64,000 nt of DNA from Microthrixaceae bacterium (GTDB lineage: Bacteria; Actinomycetota; Acidimicrobiia; Acidimicrobiales; Iamiaceae): positions 186,001 through 250,000 of the forward strand of contig JADJDU010000007.1 in the NCBI GenBank assembly GCA_016702505.1, read 5' to 3'. Position 1 is the stretch's first letter. Each line of letters starts with the position of its first letter. The notes under the pieces were generated by a model. That model was not told the DNA's origin. It ran no database searches and saw nothing but the letters and a program-made list of their open reading frames with translations. Below are positions 45,292 to 53,044 of this stretch, in pieces. A program made the position numbers and the translations under genes.

Positions 45292-45645
45292 TCAGCTCGT
45301 CGCGAGACGCAGGACCAGGACGGCGATCGCGAGGGCGAGAGGGACGAGAGGCATGGCGAGTCCCTTGGTATCGCCGACGCGGAGGTGTCCGAGCATGGCG
45401 CCGAGGAAGTAGGCGACGAGGCCGGCGGCGGCTGCGATGCCGAGGGGTGCGAGCCAGAGACCGATGAGGATGCCAGCCGCGCCGGCGAGCTCGAGGGCGG
45501 CGAGGACGGGGAAGTAGCGGTCGGGGACGCCGACGGTGCCGCCGATGACGTCGACGACCTGTGGGTCCTTCTGAAGCTTCTTGGCGGCCGAGCCGGCAGC
45601 CATGACGGCGAGGAGGACGGTGGCGATGGCGAGGACGATGAACAT
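45292..45645 (-). CDS. DoxX-family membrane protein
   Basis: A 117-residue protein with four helices. Signatures are an N-terminal helix with AGSAAKKL, FPVLAALELAGAAGILIGLW, and LGAMLGHLRVGD. DoxX-family proteins occur beside oxidoreductases and have been linked to oxidative or thiol stress. Here it is the last gene of the TetR-LLM-NmrA-DoxX operon, 15 bases after the NmrA-like gene. Confidence 0.8.
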   Translation of the reverse strand: MFIVLAIATVLLAVMAAGSAAKKLQKDPQVVDVIGGTVGVPDRYFPVLAALELAGAAGILIGLWLAPLGIAAAAGLVAYFLGAMLGHLRVGDTKGLAMPLVPLALAIAVLVLRLATS

Positions 45646-45659
45646 GAAGGTCTCCTTGG

Positions 45660-46316
45660 TCAGTTGCTGATGGCGGGTGCGGCGCGCACGTAGGTGTCGT
45701 CGGTGAGCTGGCCGACGAGAAACGCGGCGATGTCGGCGCGGGTCGTGGCGAAGCCGACCTTGTCCACACCGAGGAACCCGGACCGGGTGGTGCCGGTCGC
45801 GGCATTGTCAGTCGGGTTGGTGATACGGGCAATGGTCCAATCGAGATCGGAGCTGGTGACGGCTTCGGTCATGGCGGTGATCTCGGTGAGCGCATTGGGG
45901 AACATGAGCCTTGGCATGAACCCGATGACCTTGGCCTTGAGCGTCGGTTCGTCGCGGGGGTCGTTGACGGCGGGGGTGGCGAGGCCGATGTAGCGGCGGA
46001 CACCGTCGGTGGCCATGGCGGCGACGATGTGATGGGTCCCGTCGGTGACGGGGGTGCCGGTGGCGCCGCGCTTGAGGGCAGGGCCGAGGGCGCTGATGAC
46101 GGCGTCGGCTCCGGTGACGGCTTCGCTGATGGCGGCGGGGTCATCGAGGCCGCCTTGGATCACGGTGAGACCGGGGCGGTTGGTGTCGATCTTGTCGGGG
46201 TTGCGGGCGTACCCGGCGACGGTGTGGCCCCCGGCGAGGAGTTGGTCCACGACGAGGCGACCGATCTTGCCGGTGGCGCCGAACACGGCGACGTGAAGCG
46301 TGGGCTTGGCGGTCAT
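45660..46316 (-). CDS. NAD(P)-binding, NmrA/SDR-like oxidoreductase
   Basis: A 218-residue atypical short-chain dehydrogenase. The dinucleotide loop is VFGATGKIGRLVVDQLLAGG, followed by YARNPDK and GADAVISALGP. The Tyr of the classical SDR triad is not obvious, as in NmrA-type proteins that reduce quinones or sense NADP. ATGA coupling to the LLM oxidoreductase gene suggests joint action. Confidence 0.85.
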   Translation of the reverse strand: MTAKPTLHVAVFGATGKIGRLVVDQLLAGGHTVAGYARNPDKIDTNRPGLTVIQGGLDDPAAISEAVTGADAVISALGPALKRGATGTPVTDGTHHIVAAMATDGVRRYIGLATPAVNDPRDEPTLKAKVIGFMPRLMFPNALTEITAMTEAVTSSDLDWTIARITNPTDNAATGTTRSGFLGVDKVGFATTRADIAAFLVGQLTDDTYVRAAPAISN

Positions 46317-47347
46317 GAGAGTTCCTTTCGGACCTGGGGAAGAACCTCGGTGCCGAGCAGCTCGATCCCTCGCAGGAAGGTGGCGTGGGGCATGCCACCT
46401 ACGTCCATCTGGAAGATCTGGCGGCGGTGGCCGAGGGCGTCGTGGAGGTGCAGGATCCGGTCGGCGATCTCGTTGGGGCCGCCGACGAAGACCATCTGGC
46501 CGGCGTCGTAGCTGGCTTCTCGACCGGCTGGTGGTGCCATGGGTCGGCCGATCTCCGCGGAGCCGGCGACGAACATGCGATGCTCGTGGTCGAGGTAGGT
46601 GGCCTTGGCGTGGCGGTCGTCGGCAGCAACGAAGCCGTGGACGGCGACCGCGATGTCGGCGGCGTCGGCGGGGTGGCCGGCTTGTTCCCAGGCTTCGCGG
46701 TAGGCGTGGCCGTATTGCGCCCAGTGCTCGACCGGGCCGCCGAGGATTCCGAGGAACATCGGCAGGCCGAGCTCGACCGCCCGGTACACGGAGTTGGGGC
46801 TGCCGCCGGTGCCGAGCCAGAGCTTCAACGGCTCGTCCGGTCGGGGCACGATGAGCGTGTCCTGCAGCGGCCGGCGGCGGTGCGGACCCTGCCAGGTGAC
46901 CTGCTCGTGGTGGTTGAGGGCGAGGAGCAGCTCGAGCTTGGAGGCGAAAAGCACGTCGTAGTCGCCTTCGTCGAGGTCGAAGATCGGGAACGTGATCGAC
47001 GAGGAGCCCCGGCCGGCGACTACCTCGATGCGTCCGGGGGCGACCGCTGCTGCGGTGGCGAGTTGTTGGAACACCCGGATCGGTTCATCGGTCGACAGCA
47101 CCGACACGGTGGCACCGAGTCCGATTCGCCGGGTCGATGCCGCGGCAGCGTTGACCAGGGACGTAGGCGAGGACAGGGGCATGGAGCGGGTGTGGTGCTC
47201 ACCGAAGCCGAAGAAGTTGAGCCCGACCTCGTCGGCGACGTGCACCGCCTCCAATACGTTGCGGATCGCTTCGGCGGTGTTGCCGGGGCCGCCGTCGGAG
47301 GTCGGTGGCGTGTTGCCGAACGAGTAGACACCGAGCTCGAGGGTCAT
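46313..47347 (-). CDS. LLM-class flavin-dependent oxidoreductase
   Basis: A 344-residue luciferase-like monooxygenase. The barrel starts with LELGVYSFG, GLNFFGFGEHHTRSM is the second-strand block, and RIGLGATVSVLSTDEP and GRIEVVAGRGSS follow. LKLWLGTGGSP marks the flavin phosphate region. It would use FMN or F420. It sits between its probable repressor (TetR) and an NmrA-like partner, coupled to both by overlapping codons. Confidence 0.88.
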   Translation of the reverse strand: MTLELGVYSFGNTPPTSDGGPGNTAEAIRNVLEAVHVADEVGLNFFGFGEHHTRSMPLSSPTSLVNAAAASTRRIGLGATVSVLSTDEPIRVFQQLATAAAVAPGRIEVVAGRGSSSITFPIFDLDEGDYDVLFASKLELLLALNHHEQVTWQGPHRRRPLQDTLIVPRPDEPLKLWLGTGGSPNSVYRAVELGLPMFLGILGGPVEHWAQYGHAYREAWEQAGHPADAADIAVAVHGFVAADDRHAKATYLDHEHRMFVAGSAEIGRPMAPPAGREASYDAGQMVFVGGPNEIADRILHLHDALGHRRQIFQMDVGGMPHATFLRGIELLGTEVLPQVRKELS

Positions 47348-48024
47348 GGGGTGTGCTCCTTGGTGCGAGCGGTCTTGGGAGTGCGCTTGGGGCCGAGGCT
47401 GCGTTCGGCGTTGCGTCGCATGGCGAGCTCGGTGCGGCGGGCGCTCGGTGCGGCCGGGCCGTCGGTGGCGGCGTCAGCTCGGAACCCGTCGAGGAGGACG
47501 TGGATCAGCCGGGCCGAGGCGTCGGCGGCGATGTTGTGGGCGCGTTCGACGAGCCCGGCGTTGGCCATGAGCACCACGACGACGTCCTGGGTGGTGAAGT
47601 CGGCCCGGAGCACACCGGCGGTGTGGGCTCGTTCGACGACCTTCACCAGACCGTCGAAGGCCTCGGCGCGGAGACGTTGGATCTCCGGCGCGGTCGCGAG
47701 CTCCATCGTGACCAGATCGGCGATACCCCGATCGCGGGCCTGCATGGCGGCGGCGGCTCGGAAGTAGGAGGCGAAGCCCTCCCACGGGTCGGGGTCCGCG
47801 AGCGCGGTGCGCACTGCGTCGAGGTGTTCGGCCATCCGTTCGGCGAACACCGCCTCGATGAGGTCTCCGCGGGTCGGGAAGCGCCGGTACAGGGTGGCGT
47901 TGCCCGTGCCGGCGAGGCGGGCGATGTCGTCGAGCGGCGCGTCGAGACCGTGCTCGGCGAACACGTCCCGAGCGGCTTCGACGATGGCGGCCCGGTTGCG
48001 GGCGGCGTCAGCTCTCAGATCCAT
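47344..48024 (-). CDS. TetR-family regulator of the LLM operon
   Basis: A 226-residue regulator with the N-terminal helix-turn-helix APLDDIARLAGTGNATLYRRF and a C-terminal ligand domain of SCO/TetR_C-type; the Arg/Lys-rich last 40 residues are extra. It starts next to an inverted repeat at 48,047-48,064 and ends in ATGA coupling to the LLM gene, so it likely represses its own operon and perhaps the divergent F420-type gene. Confidence 0.9.
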   Translation of the reverse strand: MDLRADAARNRAAIVEAARDVFAEHGLDAPLDDIARLAGTGNATLYRRFPTRGDLIEAVFAERMAEHLDAVRTALADPDPWEGFASYFRAAAAMQARDRGIADLVTMELATAPEIQRLRAEAFDGLVKVVERAHTAGVLRADFTTQDVVVVLMANAGLVERAHNIAADASARLIHVLLDGFRADAATDGPAAPSARRTELAMRRNAERSLGPKRTPKTARTKEHTP

Positions 48025-48046
48025 GAACTCTCCAACGATCCTCTAT

Positions 48047-48064
48047 GTGGGGATTATTCCCCAC
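48047..48064. promoter_or_regulatory. Putative TetR operator between divergent genes
   Basis: Inverted repeat GTGGGGA-TTAT-TCCCCAC, 7-base arms with a 4-base centre, lies between the TetR start (48024) and the divergent PPOX start (48084). It could control both directions. Confidence 0.6.
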
Positions 48065-48083
48065 TTGTGGGTAGCGTGGTGGC

Positions 48084-48485
48084 ATGACCCACAGGATCGA
48101 AGTTCCCGAGTCCCTCTCCGACCTGCTCCACGGACCCAACACCGCCGTGCTCACGACCGTCGGCGCCGACGGGCTGCCCCAGTCCACGGCGGTCTGGTAC
48201 CTCGTCGGTGACGACGGCGTGCTGCGCTCGAGCATCACCACCGACCGCCAGAAGTACCGCAACCTGGTCCGGCACCCGATGGCGACCCTGTTCATCCTCG
48301 ATCCCACCAACCCGTACAGGACCATCGAGATCCGATCCAACGTCGAACTGACCCCCGATCCCGAAAAGGCGATGGTCCACCAGTTCGCCGACAAGTACGG
48401 CATGCCGGTCGAGACGCTCTTGCAGGCCGGCGGCGACCGCGTCGTCGCCACCTTCGACCCGGTCAAGGTCAACGCCAATGGCTGA
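48084..48485 (+). CDS. PPOX-class, probably F420-dependent, flavin/deazaflavin enzyme
   Basis: A 133-residue split-barrel protein: NTAVLTTVGADGLPQSTAVW, SSITTDRQKYRNLVRHP and ATLFILDPTNPYRTIEIR. Such short PPOX proteins of actinobacteria use F420H2 or flavin to reduce small molecules. The substrate is unknown. It is followed by an overlapping gene (stop within the next start region by 8 bases). Confidence 0.85.
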   Translation: MTHRIEVPESLSDLLHGPNTAVLTTVGADGLPQSTAVWYLVGDDGVLRSSITTDRQKYRNLVRHPMATLFILDPTNPYRTIEIRSNVELTPDPEKAMVHQFADKYGMPVETLLQAGGDRVVATFDPVKVNANG

Positions 48486-49239
48486 TGCACACCTCACCGC
48501 CCTCCGCTCCTCCGTGGCGCGCCTGCATGACCTCGCGGCCGGCCTTGACGAGGAAGAGCTGACGGGACGCGCCTACCCGAGCGAGTGGAGCGTTGCCGAC
48601 GTCCTCTCCCACTTGGGCTCGGGCGCCGTCATCACCCGCCGACGGCTCGACGACACCCTCACGGGCAGCGAGACGCCCGACGACTTCGCGCCCGTCGTAT
48701 GGGACGAGTGGAACGCCAAGCCGCCCCTCGCCCAGCGCAACGACGCCCTCGCCGCTGACGTTTCATTGCTCGCCAGCCTCGACGCTGTGCCCGCCGAGCA
48801 GCGCAGCACGTTCACCTCCGAGATGGGGCCCATGACGCTCGACTTCGCACAGTTCGTCGCCATGCGCCTCAACGAGCACGCCTTCCACACCTGGGACATC
48901 GAAGTCGCCGGTAACCCGACAGCCACGATCCCCCAGCAGGCCTCGGAGCTGATCGTCGACAACCTCGACCTCATCGCCCGCTTCACCGCCACACCAACCG
49001 GCGACACCACCATGATCACCGTCGCCACCACCGACCCTGCCCGGCGCCTTCTCGTCGAGCTCACACCCGAGTCGGTCACCTTCGGCCCTTCGAACAGCGA
49101 CGCTGGTGAAGCGGACCTGAGGCTCACCGCCGAGTCGTTCGCCCGGTTCGTCTACGGGCGCCTCGACCCCGCACACACCCCGGCCGGAGATCACGGGCCC
49201 GCCCTTGACGTCCTCCGGCAGGTCTTTCCGGGCCCGTAG
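48478..49239 (+). CDS. TIGR03083-like, mycothiol-dependent maleylpyruvate isomerase family (DinB-like)
   Basis: A 253-residue protein. The N-terminal bundle has YPSEWSVADVLSHLGSGA, with the metal-site His, and FVAMRLNEHAFHTWDIEVA, the second metal-site block. The C-terminal 80 residues form the sterol-carrier-like domain usual for this family. Members use or resemble mycothiol-dependent enzymes. It is translated with the PPOX gene, suggesting linked detoxification. Confidence 0.85.
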   Translation: MADAHLTALRSSVARLHDLAAGLDEEELTGRAYPSEWSVADVLSHLGSGAVITRRRLDDTLTGSETPDDFAPVVWDEWNAKPPLAQRNDALAADVSLLASLDAVPAEQRSTFTSEMGPMTLDFAQFVAMRLNEHAFHTWDIEVAGNPTATIPQQASELIVDNLDLIARFTATPTGDTTMITVATTDPARRLLVELTPESVTFGPSNSDAGEADLRLTAESFARFVYGRLDPAHTPAGDHGPALDVLRQVFPGP

Positions 49240-49381
49240 GACTCGATGCCGACACCCGCGCCATCGGACCCGTCCCTTGCCGTTCTACCGAACTACTCGA
49301 TAGCTCCTCCGGGCAGTTGACCTGCAGATTCGTGCGATGTGCCGTTCTGCTCGACATCCGGGTGCGCCGGTTCTAACGATC

Positions 49382-49419
49382 GTTCTACCGGGTTCCGGAA
49401 TCTCCGGAGCCGGAAGAAC
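49382..49419. promoter_or_regulatory. Conserved palindrome before integrase 2
   Basis: Same structure as before integrase 1: outer arms GTTCTACCG and CGGAAGAAC (one mismatch), inner TTCCGGA and TCCGGA. The ribosome site GAGGAGG follows at once and the ATG is at 49435. The 142 bases from 49,240 to 49,381 hold no gene; they probably carry the integrase promoter. Confidence 0.6.
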
Positions 49420-49434
49420 GAGGAGGACCACGTC

Positions 49435-50604
49435 ATGAAGGGACACGTCGCCCGCAAGAGGGACCGCTACTACGCGGTCATCTACGAAGGACTCGACCCG
49501 GTGACCGGCAAGGAGCGCCGCAGCTGGCACCCGGCCGGCACCGACCGCGCCGAAGCCGAAGCGCTCGTGGCCCGGCTCGCCGCCGAGCGAGACGGCCGCA
49601 ACGACGAGGTGCGCTCGCTCACCTTCGGGGCCTACCTCACCCACCAGTGGCTACCGGCCAAGCGTCTCGAGCTGAGGGTCAGCACCCACCGCAGCTACGT
49701 GCAGAAAACCCAACGTCACATCCTCCCGGCCCTCGGACGTCGACGGCTCCGCCGGCTGCGACCCGAAGACCTCAACCGGCTCTATGACTCGATGCTGCAC
49801 CCCACCGACGGGACCAGGCCCCTCGCCCCCAAGACTGTCTACGAAGTCCACCTGATCATCCGCGGTGCCCTCGACCACGCGCTACGCCGAGGATTCGTGT
49901 CCCGCAACGTCGCCCTCGCCGCATCAGCACCCAAGCAGCGTGCCATCCCCCAAGTCGAGCGCACGGCCTGGACCCCCACCGAACTCCACGCCTTCCTGCG
50001 TGCCGCCGCAGGCCACCGACTGTTCCCAGCCCTGTGGCTGTCGGCCAACACCGGGCTCCGCCGCAGCGAACTGCTCGGCCTGCAATGGTCCGACCTCGAC
50101 ATCCAACACGCCCGCCTGTCCATCAACCGCGGCCTGGTCGCGGTCGGCTACGAACTCCACGAATCCCGCGGCAAGACCGACCACTCCCGCCGCTGCGTCG
50201 AGCTCGACCCCACCACCTTGCGGGTGCTCGCCGCGTGGCGGGCGATGCAAGCCGCAGAGTTCACGGCGGTGGGCATCGACGACCCAGGGTGGATGTTCAC
50301 CTCGCCTTCGGGTGGCCCGGTGCACCCGCACTCGATCAGCCAGACCTTCGACCGGATCGTGCGACGAACACCGGTCCGGGTCATCCCGTTCCACGGCCTG
50401 CGCCACACCCACGGCAGCCTGCTCATCGCCCACGGCATCGACTCGAAGGTCGTGTGCGAACGCCTCGGCCACGGCGAGTTCACCTTCACCGTCCAGACCT
50501 ACCAGCACACCTTGCCGCCCATGCACACCGACGCCGCCCGCGTCATCGAAGTACTCCTCACGCCACCCGGCACCGAAAACCCCAAGATCAGAAAGGCCGG
50601 TTGA
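49435..50604 (+). CDS. int: Tyrosine site-specific integrase of element 2
   Basis: A 389-residue phage-type integrase, apparently intact. The N-terminal arm-binding domain (RYYAVIYEGLDPVTGKERRS) is followed by the SAM-like core-binding domain (about 60-165) and the catalytic domain. Catalytic residues by motif: Arg in NTGLRRSE (R209), His and Arg in FHGLRHTHGS (H320, R323), His in LGHGEF (H346) and Tyr in QTYQHT (Y356). The gene ends 86 bases before att3 and points at it, the usual place for a tRNA-targeting integrase. ATG at 49435 follows GAGGAGG; the frame is open further upstream but through the palindrome. Confidence 0.95.
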   Translation: MKGHVARKRDRYYAVIYEGLDPVTGKERRSWHPAGTDRAEAEALVARLAAERDGRNDEVRSLTFGAYLTHQWLPAKRLELRVSTHRSYVQKTQRHILPALGRRRLRRLRPEDLNRLYDSMLHPTDGTRPLAPKTVYEVHLIIRGALDHALRRGFVSRNVALAASAPKQRAIPQVERTAWTPTELHAFLRAAAGHRLFPALWLSANTGLRRSELLGLQWSDLDIQHARLSINRGLVAVGYELHESRGKTDHSRRCVELDPTTLRVLAAWRAMQAAEFTAVGIDDPGWMFTSPSGGPVHPHSISQTFDRIVRRTPVRVIPFHGLRHTHGSLLIAHGIDSKVVCERLGHGEFTFTVQTYQHTLPPMHTDAARVIEVLLTPPGTENPKIRKAG

Positions 50605-50656
50605 ACACCCGGGAGAACACCACCCGAACCCGGTAGAACACCCCGACAACGAGCAA

Positions 50657-50679
50657 GGCCCAGGTCACTCACCTGGGCC
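50657..50679. terminator. Terminator hairpin of integrase 2
   Basis: Dyad GGCCCAGGT...ACCTGGGCC between the integrase and att3, preceded by GGGAGAAC and GGTAGAAC motifs. Confidence 0.7.
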
Positions 50680-50690
50680 TTCACTCACAA

Positions 50691-50737
50691 GTTGGTGGCG
50701 GGGGCAGGATTTGAACCTGCGACCTTCGGGTTATGAG
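50691..50737 (-). repeat. att3: 3' half of tRNA-Met(CAU)
   Basis: Identical 47-bp copy; the boundary between elements 2 and 3. Confidence 0.9.
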
Positions 50738-50865
50738 GGCCCCTCTCCCGTCCCGTTCCGTACCTTCCAGTACCTCTGAGGTGGGGTTTCGCGCATTCGA
50801 CGTGCCAGTCCGTACCACTGCGGACCAGCCAATCCCGGCCCGCGGTGTAGAAGGGAGTGTAGAAG
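50738..50865 (+). repeat. Conserved left end of element 3 with arm-like repeats
   Basis: Near copy of the left ends of elements 1 and 2, finishing with GTGTAGAAG twice at a 12-base period (50,845-50,865). It holds no gene. Confidence 0.7.
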
Positions 50866-50933
50866 CCTCGAGTTGGCCGCGAAGTCCGGACTTGGGTCAC
50901 TCGTCCTTCGCTGAGCACCGTCGCGGTTGCCTC

Positions 50934-51452
50934 TTACCGGGGACGTTCCTTGATGCCGGCCTTGAGAAGGTTGACGACTTCGACGATGCGTTCGGCGCGA
51001 TGGTCTGGTCGACGCTTGGTGGCGTCGATCCAGCGGAGGTAGGCGCGGCGGTAGAACTGGGCCAGCCCGTCGAAGAACGCAGCGGCGTCGGGTTCGGCCG
51101 CGAGCGCTGCGGCGATGTCCTCGGCAAGGTCGTCGCGTTGGGGCCCTTCGGGGTAGAGAACGACGTCGACCTCGTCACCCGGGGCGATTCCGCAATCGCG
51201 TCGCCATGCCGGTCCGAGCACGATCCCCCATCCGTCGTCGATCGCTTCGACGACGGCTCGGACACCCATGCCGTTCACGGAGCCGGCCACGGGGTGCGAG
51301 GGCTTGTGGCCCCAGGCGTCGTCGGGCGCGAAGGGAAGGGGTACGAGGACGCGTCGCTTCGCGTTGCTGACAACGGTTGCCGTGAAGCGACGGGTGGGGC
51401 CGGCCATGGTTCTCATCATCGCGGAGCGGACTCGGGTCGGGTCGTCGGTCAC
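50934..51452 (-). CDS. YdeI/DUF1905-family protein
   Basis: A 172-residue protein. RFTATVVSNAKRRVLVPLPF opens a DUF1905 beta-barrel, with WGIVLGPAWRRDCGIAPGDEVDVVL as its second half; the C-terminal helices (FFDGLAQFYRRAYLRWIDATKR, then RAERIVEVVNLLKAGI) are the YdeI-type tail. Related proteins are named bacteriocin-protection factors, but the function is unclear. GTG at 51452 overlaps the end of a VOC-protein remnant as GTGA; ATG codons about 10 residues in are alternatives. Confidence 0.75.
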   Translation of the reverse strand: MTDDPTRVRSAMMRTMAGPTRRFTATVVSNAKRRVLVPLPFAPDDAWGHKPSHPVAGSVNGMGVRAVVEAIDDGWGIVLGPAWRRDCGIAPGDEVDVVLYPEGPQRDDLAEDIAAALAAEPDAAAFFDGLAQFYRRAYLRWIDATKRRPDHRAERIVEVVNLLKAGIKERPR

Positions 51453-51650
51453 GCAGCAAGCACCTCGACTGCCACCCCCCCTGGCGGCGCCGCTTCCGGC
51501 AGATGCGCGCTTCCGCCTGAGTCTGCTTTCGGCTGCTGGGAGTACACCGACCGATCGCTGGTGACACCCGAGCCCAGTTCAGCTTTGCGCCCGATCCGCA
51601 CACCGTTGCCGTCTGAGTCGAGGACACTGAACTCGCGTGGCAGGCGCGGT
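51449..51650 (-). pseudogene. Remnant of a VOC (glyoxalase/bleomycin-resistance) protein
   Basis: A frame with coding character but no start: REFSVLDSDGNGVRIGRKAE resembles the last strand of VOC-superfamily proteins (the xDPDGN turn), and the end overlaps the YdeI-like gene as GTGA. The 5' two thirds are missing; upstream lies the end of the MerR gene. It shows that the YdeI gene was once second in an operon. Confidence 0.45.
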
Positions 51651-51653
51651 GGG

Positions 51654-52052
51654 TCAGGTGCTGTCGATGATCTGGCACACGGGGAAGTCGGTGCAGGGCG
51701 CCGGGTCCAGGGCGTCGGCGTTGGCGGCGAGTGCTCGCAGCTGGGTGCGGACCTGGCGCAGCTCGGCCATGCGGTGGTCGATGTCGGCGAGGTGCCGGTC
51801 GATCAAGGTGGTGACGTGTTCGCATGGTGCCTCGCCACGGGAGCGGATGTCGATGATCTGCGCGATCTCGGCGACGGTGAAGCCTGCCGCCTGCGCGGAT
51901 CGCACGAAGCGCAACACCGCGAGCGTCTCGTCGTGGTAGTCGCGGTAGCCGGACCCGGTGCGGGCAGGTTCGGCGACGAGCCCGGATTGCTCCCAGTACC
52001 TGATGGTCTTGGTGGGCACGCCACTGCGTTCGCTCAGCTCGCCGATGCGCAC
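51654..52052 (-). CDS. MerR-family metal-responsive regulator
   Basis: A 132-residue regulator. The N-terminal HTH is MRIGELSERSGVPTKTIRYWEQSGL, the long dimer helix follows, and the C-terminal Cys residues in GEAPCEHV and PAPCTDFPVC are placed as in MerR regulators of Cu, Zn, Cd or Hg. A typical MerR promoter lies between it and the divergent gene at 52,109, which is therefore its likely target. Confidence 0.88.
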   Translation of the reverse strand: MRIGELSERSGVPTKTIRYWEQSGLVAEPARTGSGYRDYHDETLAVLRFVRSAQAAGFTVAEIAQIIDIRSRGEAPCEHVTTLIDRHLADIDHRMAELRQVRTQLRALAANADALDPAPCTDFPVCQIIDST

Positions 52053-52070
52053 GACCGAACCCTAAGCCCC

Positions 52071-52100
52071 TTGACCTTCCAGTGCACGGGAAGGTTTAGG
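52071..52100 (+). promoter_or_regulatory. MerR-type promoter with over-long spacer
   Basis: A TTGACC -35 box (52,071) and a TTTAGG/TAGGGT -10 region (about 52,095-52,102) are separated by about 19-20 bases, longer than normal. The dyad CCTTCC (52,075) and GGAAGG (52,089) lies between them. This is how MerR-activated promoters look; it reads toward the gene at 52,109. Confidence 0.65.
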
Positions 52101-52108
52101 GTGAGCGC

Positions 52109-52405
52109 ATGGAGGTTCGCATCCTGTACTTCGATGACTGCCCCAACGTCGGTCTCGCCGAGGAACGCGTGCGCGACCTCGCCGCGGGTGATCCCGCGAT
52201 CCGCGTCATCCGTCAACGCGTCGCCGACCTGGCGGACGCCGCAGCTTCGGGATTGCACGGCTTGCCGACGATTCTCATCGACGGCGTCGACCCGTTCGTC
52301 GAGCCCGGCACCGAGACGTCGTGGGCATGCCGGGTGTTCGTGTCGGCCGACGGCGTCCAGGGCGCTCCGTCCATGGAACAGCTGCGCGAGGCAATGGGCC
52401 GGTGA
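52109..52405 (+). CDS. DF-family / alkylmercury-lyase-like thioredoxin-fold protein
   Basis: A 98-residue protein: VRILYFDDCPN with a single Cys after the first strand, GLHGLPTILIDGVDP as the cis-Pro strand, and WACRVF near the C-terminus, then GAPSMEQLREAMG. This is the small thioredoxin-like family often found next to MerR regulators and mercury genes. Cys in DDCPN replaces the usual CxxC. A thiol or metal-handling role under MerR control is inferred. Confidence 0.7.
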   Translation: MEVRILYFDDCPNVGLAEERVRDLAAGDPAIRVIRQRVADLADAAASGLHGLPTILIDGVDPFVEPGTETSWACRVFVSADGVQGAPSMEQLREAMGR

Positions 52406-52466
52406 GCGCGCCAGAAGCGGTTCGGTTCGGTGCCGTGTCCGCAGTGGGCGTGGTCAAGCTGCGGCG

Positions 52467-52559
52467 ATGGCTTACATCATCGAACGCACGGTCCGCGTCC
52501 ACGTCGTCGCCTACGACGGCCTCGACCCGCTCACCGCTGTGTAGGAGACGGTGTAGAAG
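52467..52559 (+). pseudogene. Integrase N-terminal scrap fused to an element left-end repeat
   Basis: A 25-residue frame containing VHVVAYDGLDPLTAV resembles the arm-binding start of the window's integrases (YAVIYEGLDPVTGK). Its stop lies inside GTGTAGGAG-ACG-GTGTAGAAG (52,539-52,559), the 12-base-period repeat that marks element left ends. This looks like the scar of a deletion that joined the start of one element's integrase to the left end of the next. Confidence 0.5.
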
Positions 52560-52597
52560 GTCGGCTCTCGGGATCCGGGTCTGACCGCTACGTTGCG

Positions 52598-53011
52598 ATG
52601 ATGGGGTTCACGTCACGAGCCATGGGCACGGGGCCTGGATGGCGGGCAGCGGTGGCCGTCGTGGCGGCCGTCGCAGTGACCGCCTCCTGCTCGGGTGACG
52701 ACTCGTCCCCATCGGCGAGCGACAGCGGGGCCGGCGCGGAGCTCTACGCGCAGTCGTGTGCGTCCTGCCACGGAAGTGATCTGCGCGGCACCGATGTGGG
52801 ACCACCCCACCTGTCTCAGGTGTACGCGCCGGACCACCACCCCGACGAGTCGTTCCGCGCCGCGATCACCCAGGGGACCCGGGCCCACCATTGGGACTTC
52901 GGTGACATGGCTCCAGTGGAGGGCCTCACCGACGAGGAGATCGACCAGGTGATCGCCTTTGTCCGCGAGCAGCAGGAGATCCACGGCCTCGAGCCCTACC
53001 CGCCGCGGTGA
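52598..53011 (+). CDS. Exported monoheme c-type cytochrome (lipoprotein)
   Basis: A 137-residue protein with a signal peptide and a lipobox-like VTASCSGD at about 25-32. The single heme site is CASCH in ELYAQSCASCHGSDLRG, and the axial Met is probably that of DFGDMAPVEGL. The C-terminal EIDQVIAFVREQQEI is the last cytochrome c helix. It is probably a membrane-anchored electron carrier. It starts the metal-related part of element 3. Confidence 0.85.
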   Translation: MMGFTSRAMGTGPGWRAAVAVVAAVAVTASCSGDDSSPSASDSGAGAELYAQSCASCHGSDLRGTDVGPPHLSQVYAPDHHPDESFRAAITQGTRAHHWDFGDMAPVEGLTDEEIDQVIAFVREQQEIHGLEPYPPR

Positions 53012-53044
53012 GGTTCGTCACAGTTCCCGAGACTGCTGAAGGGC

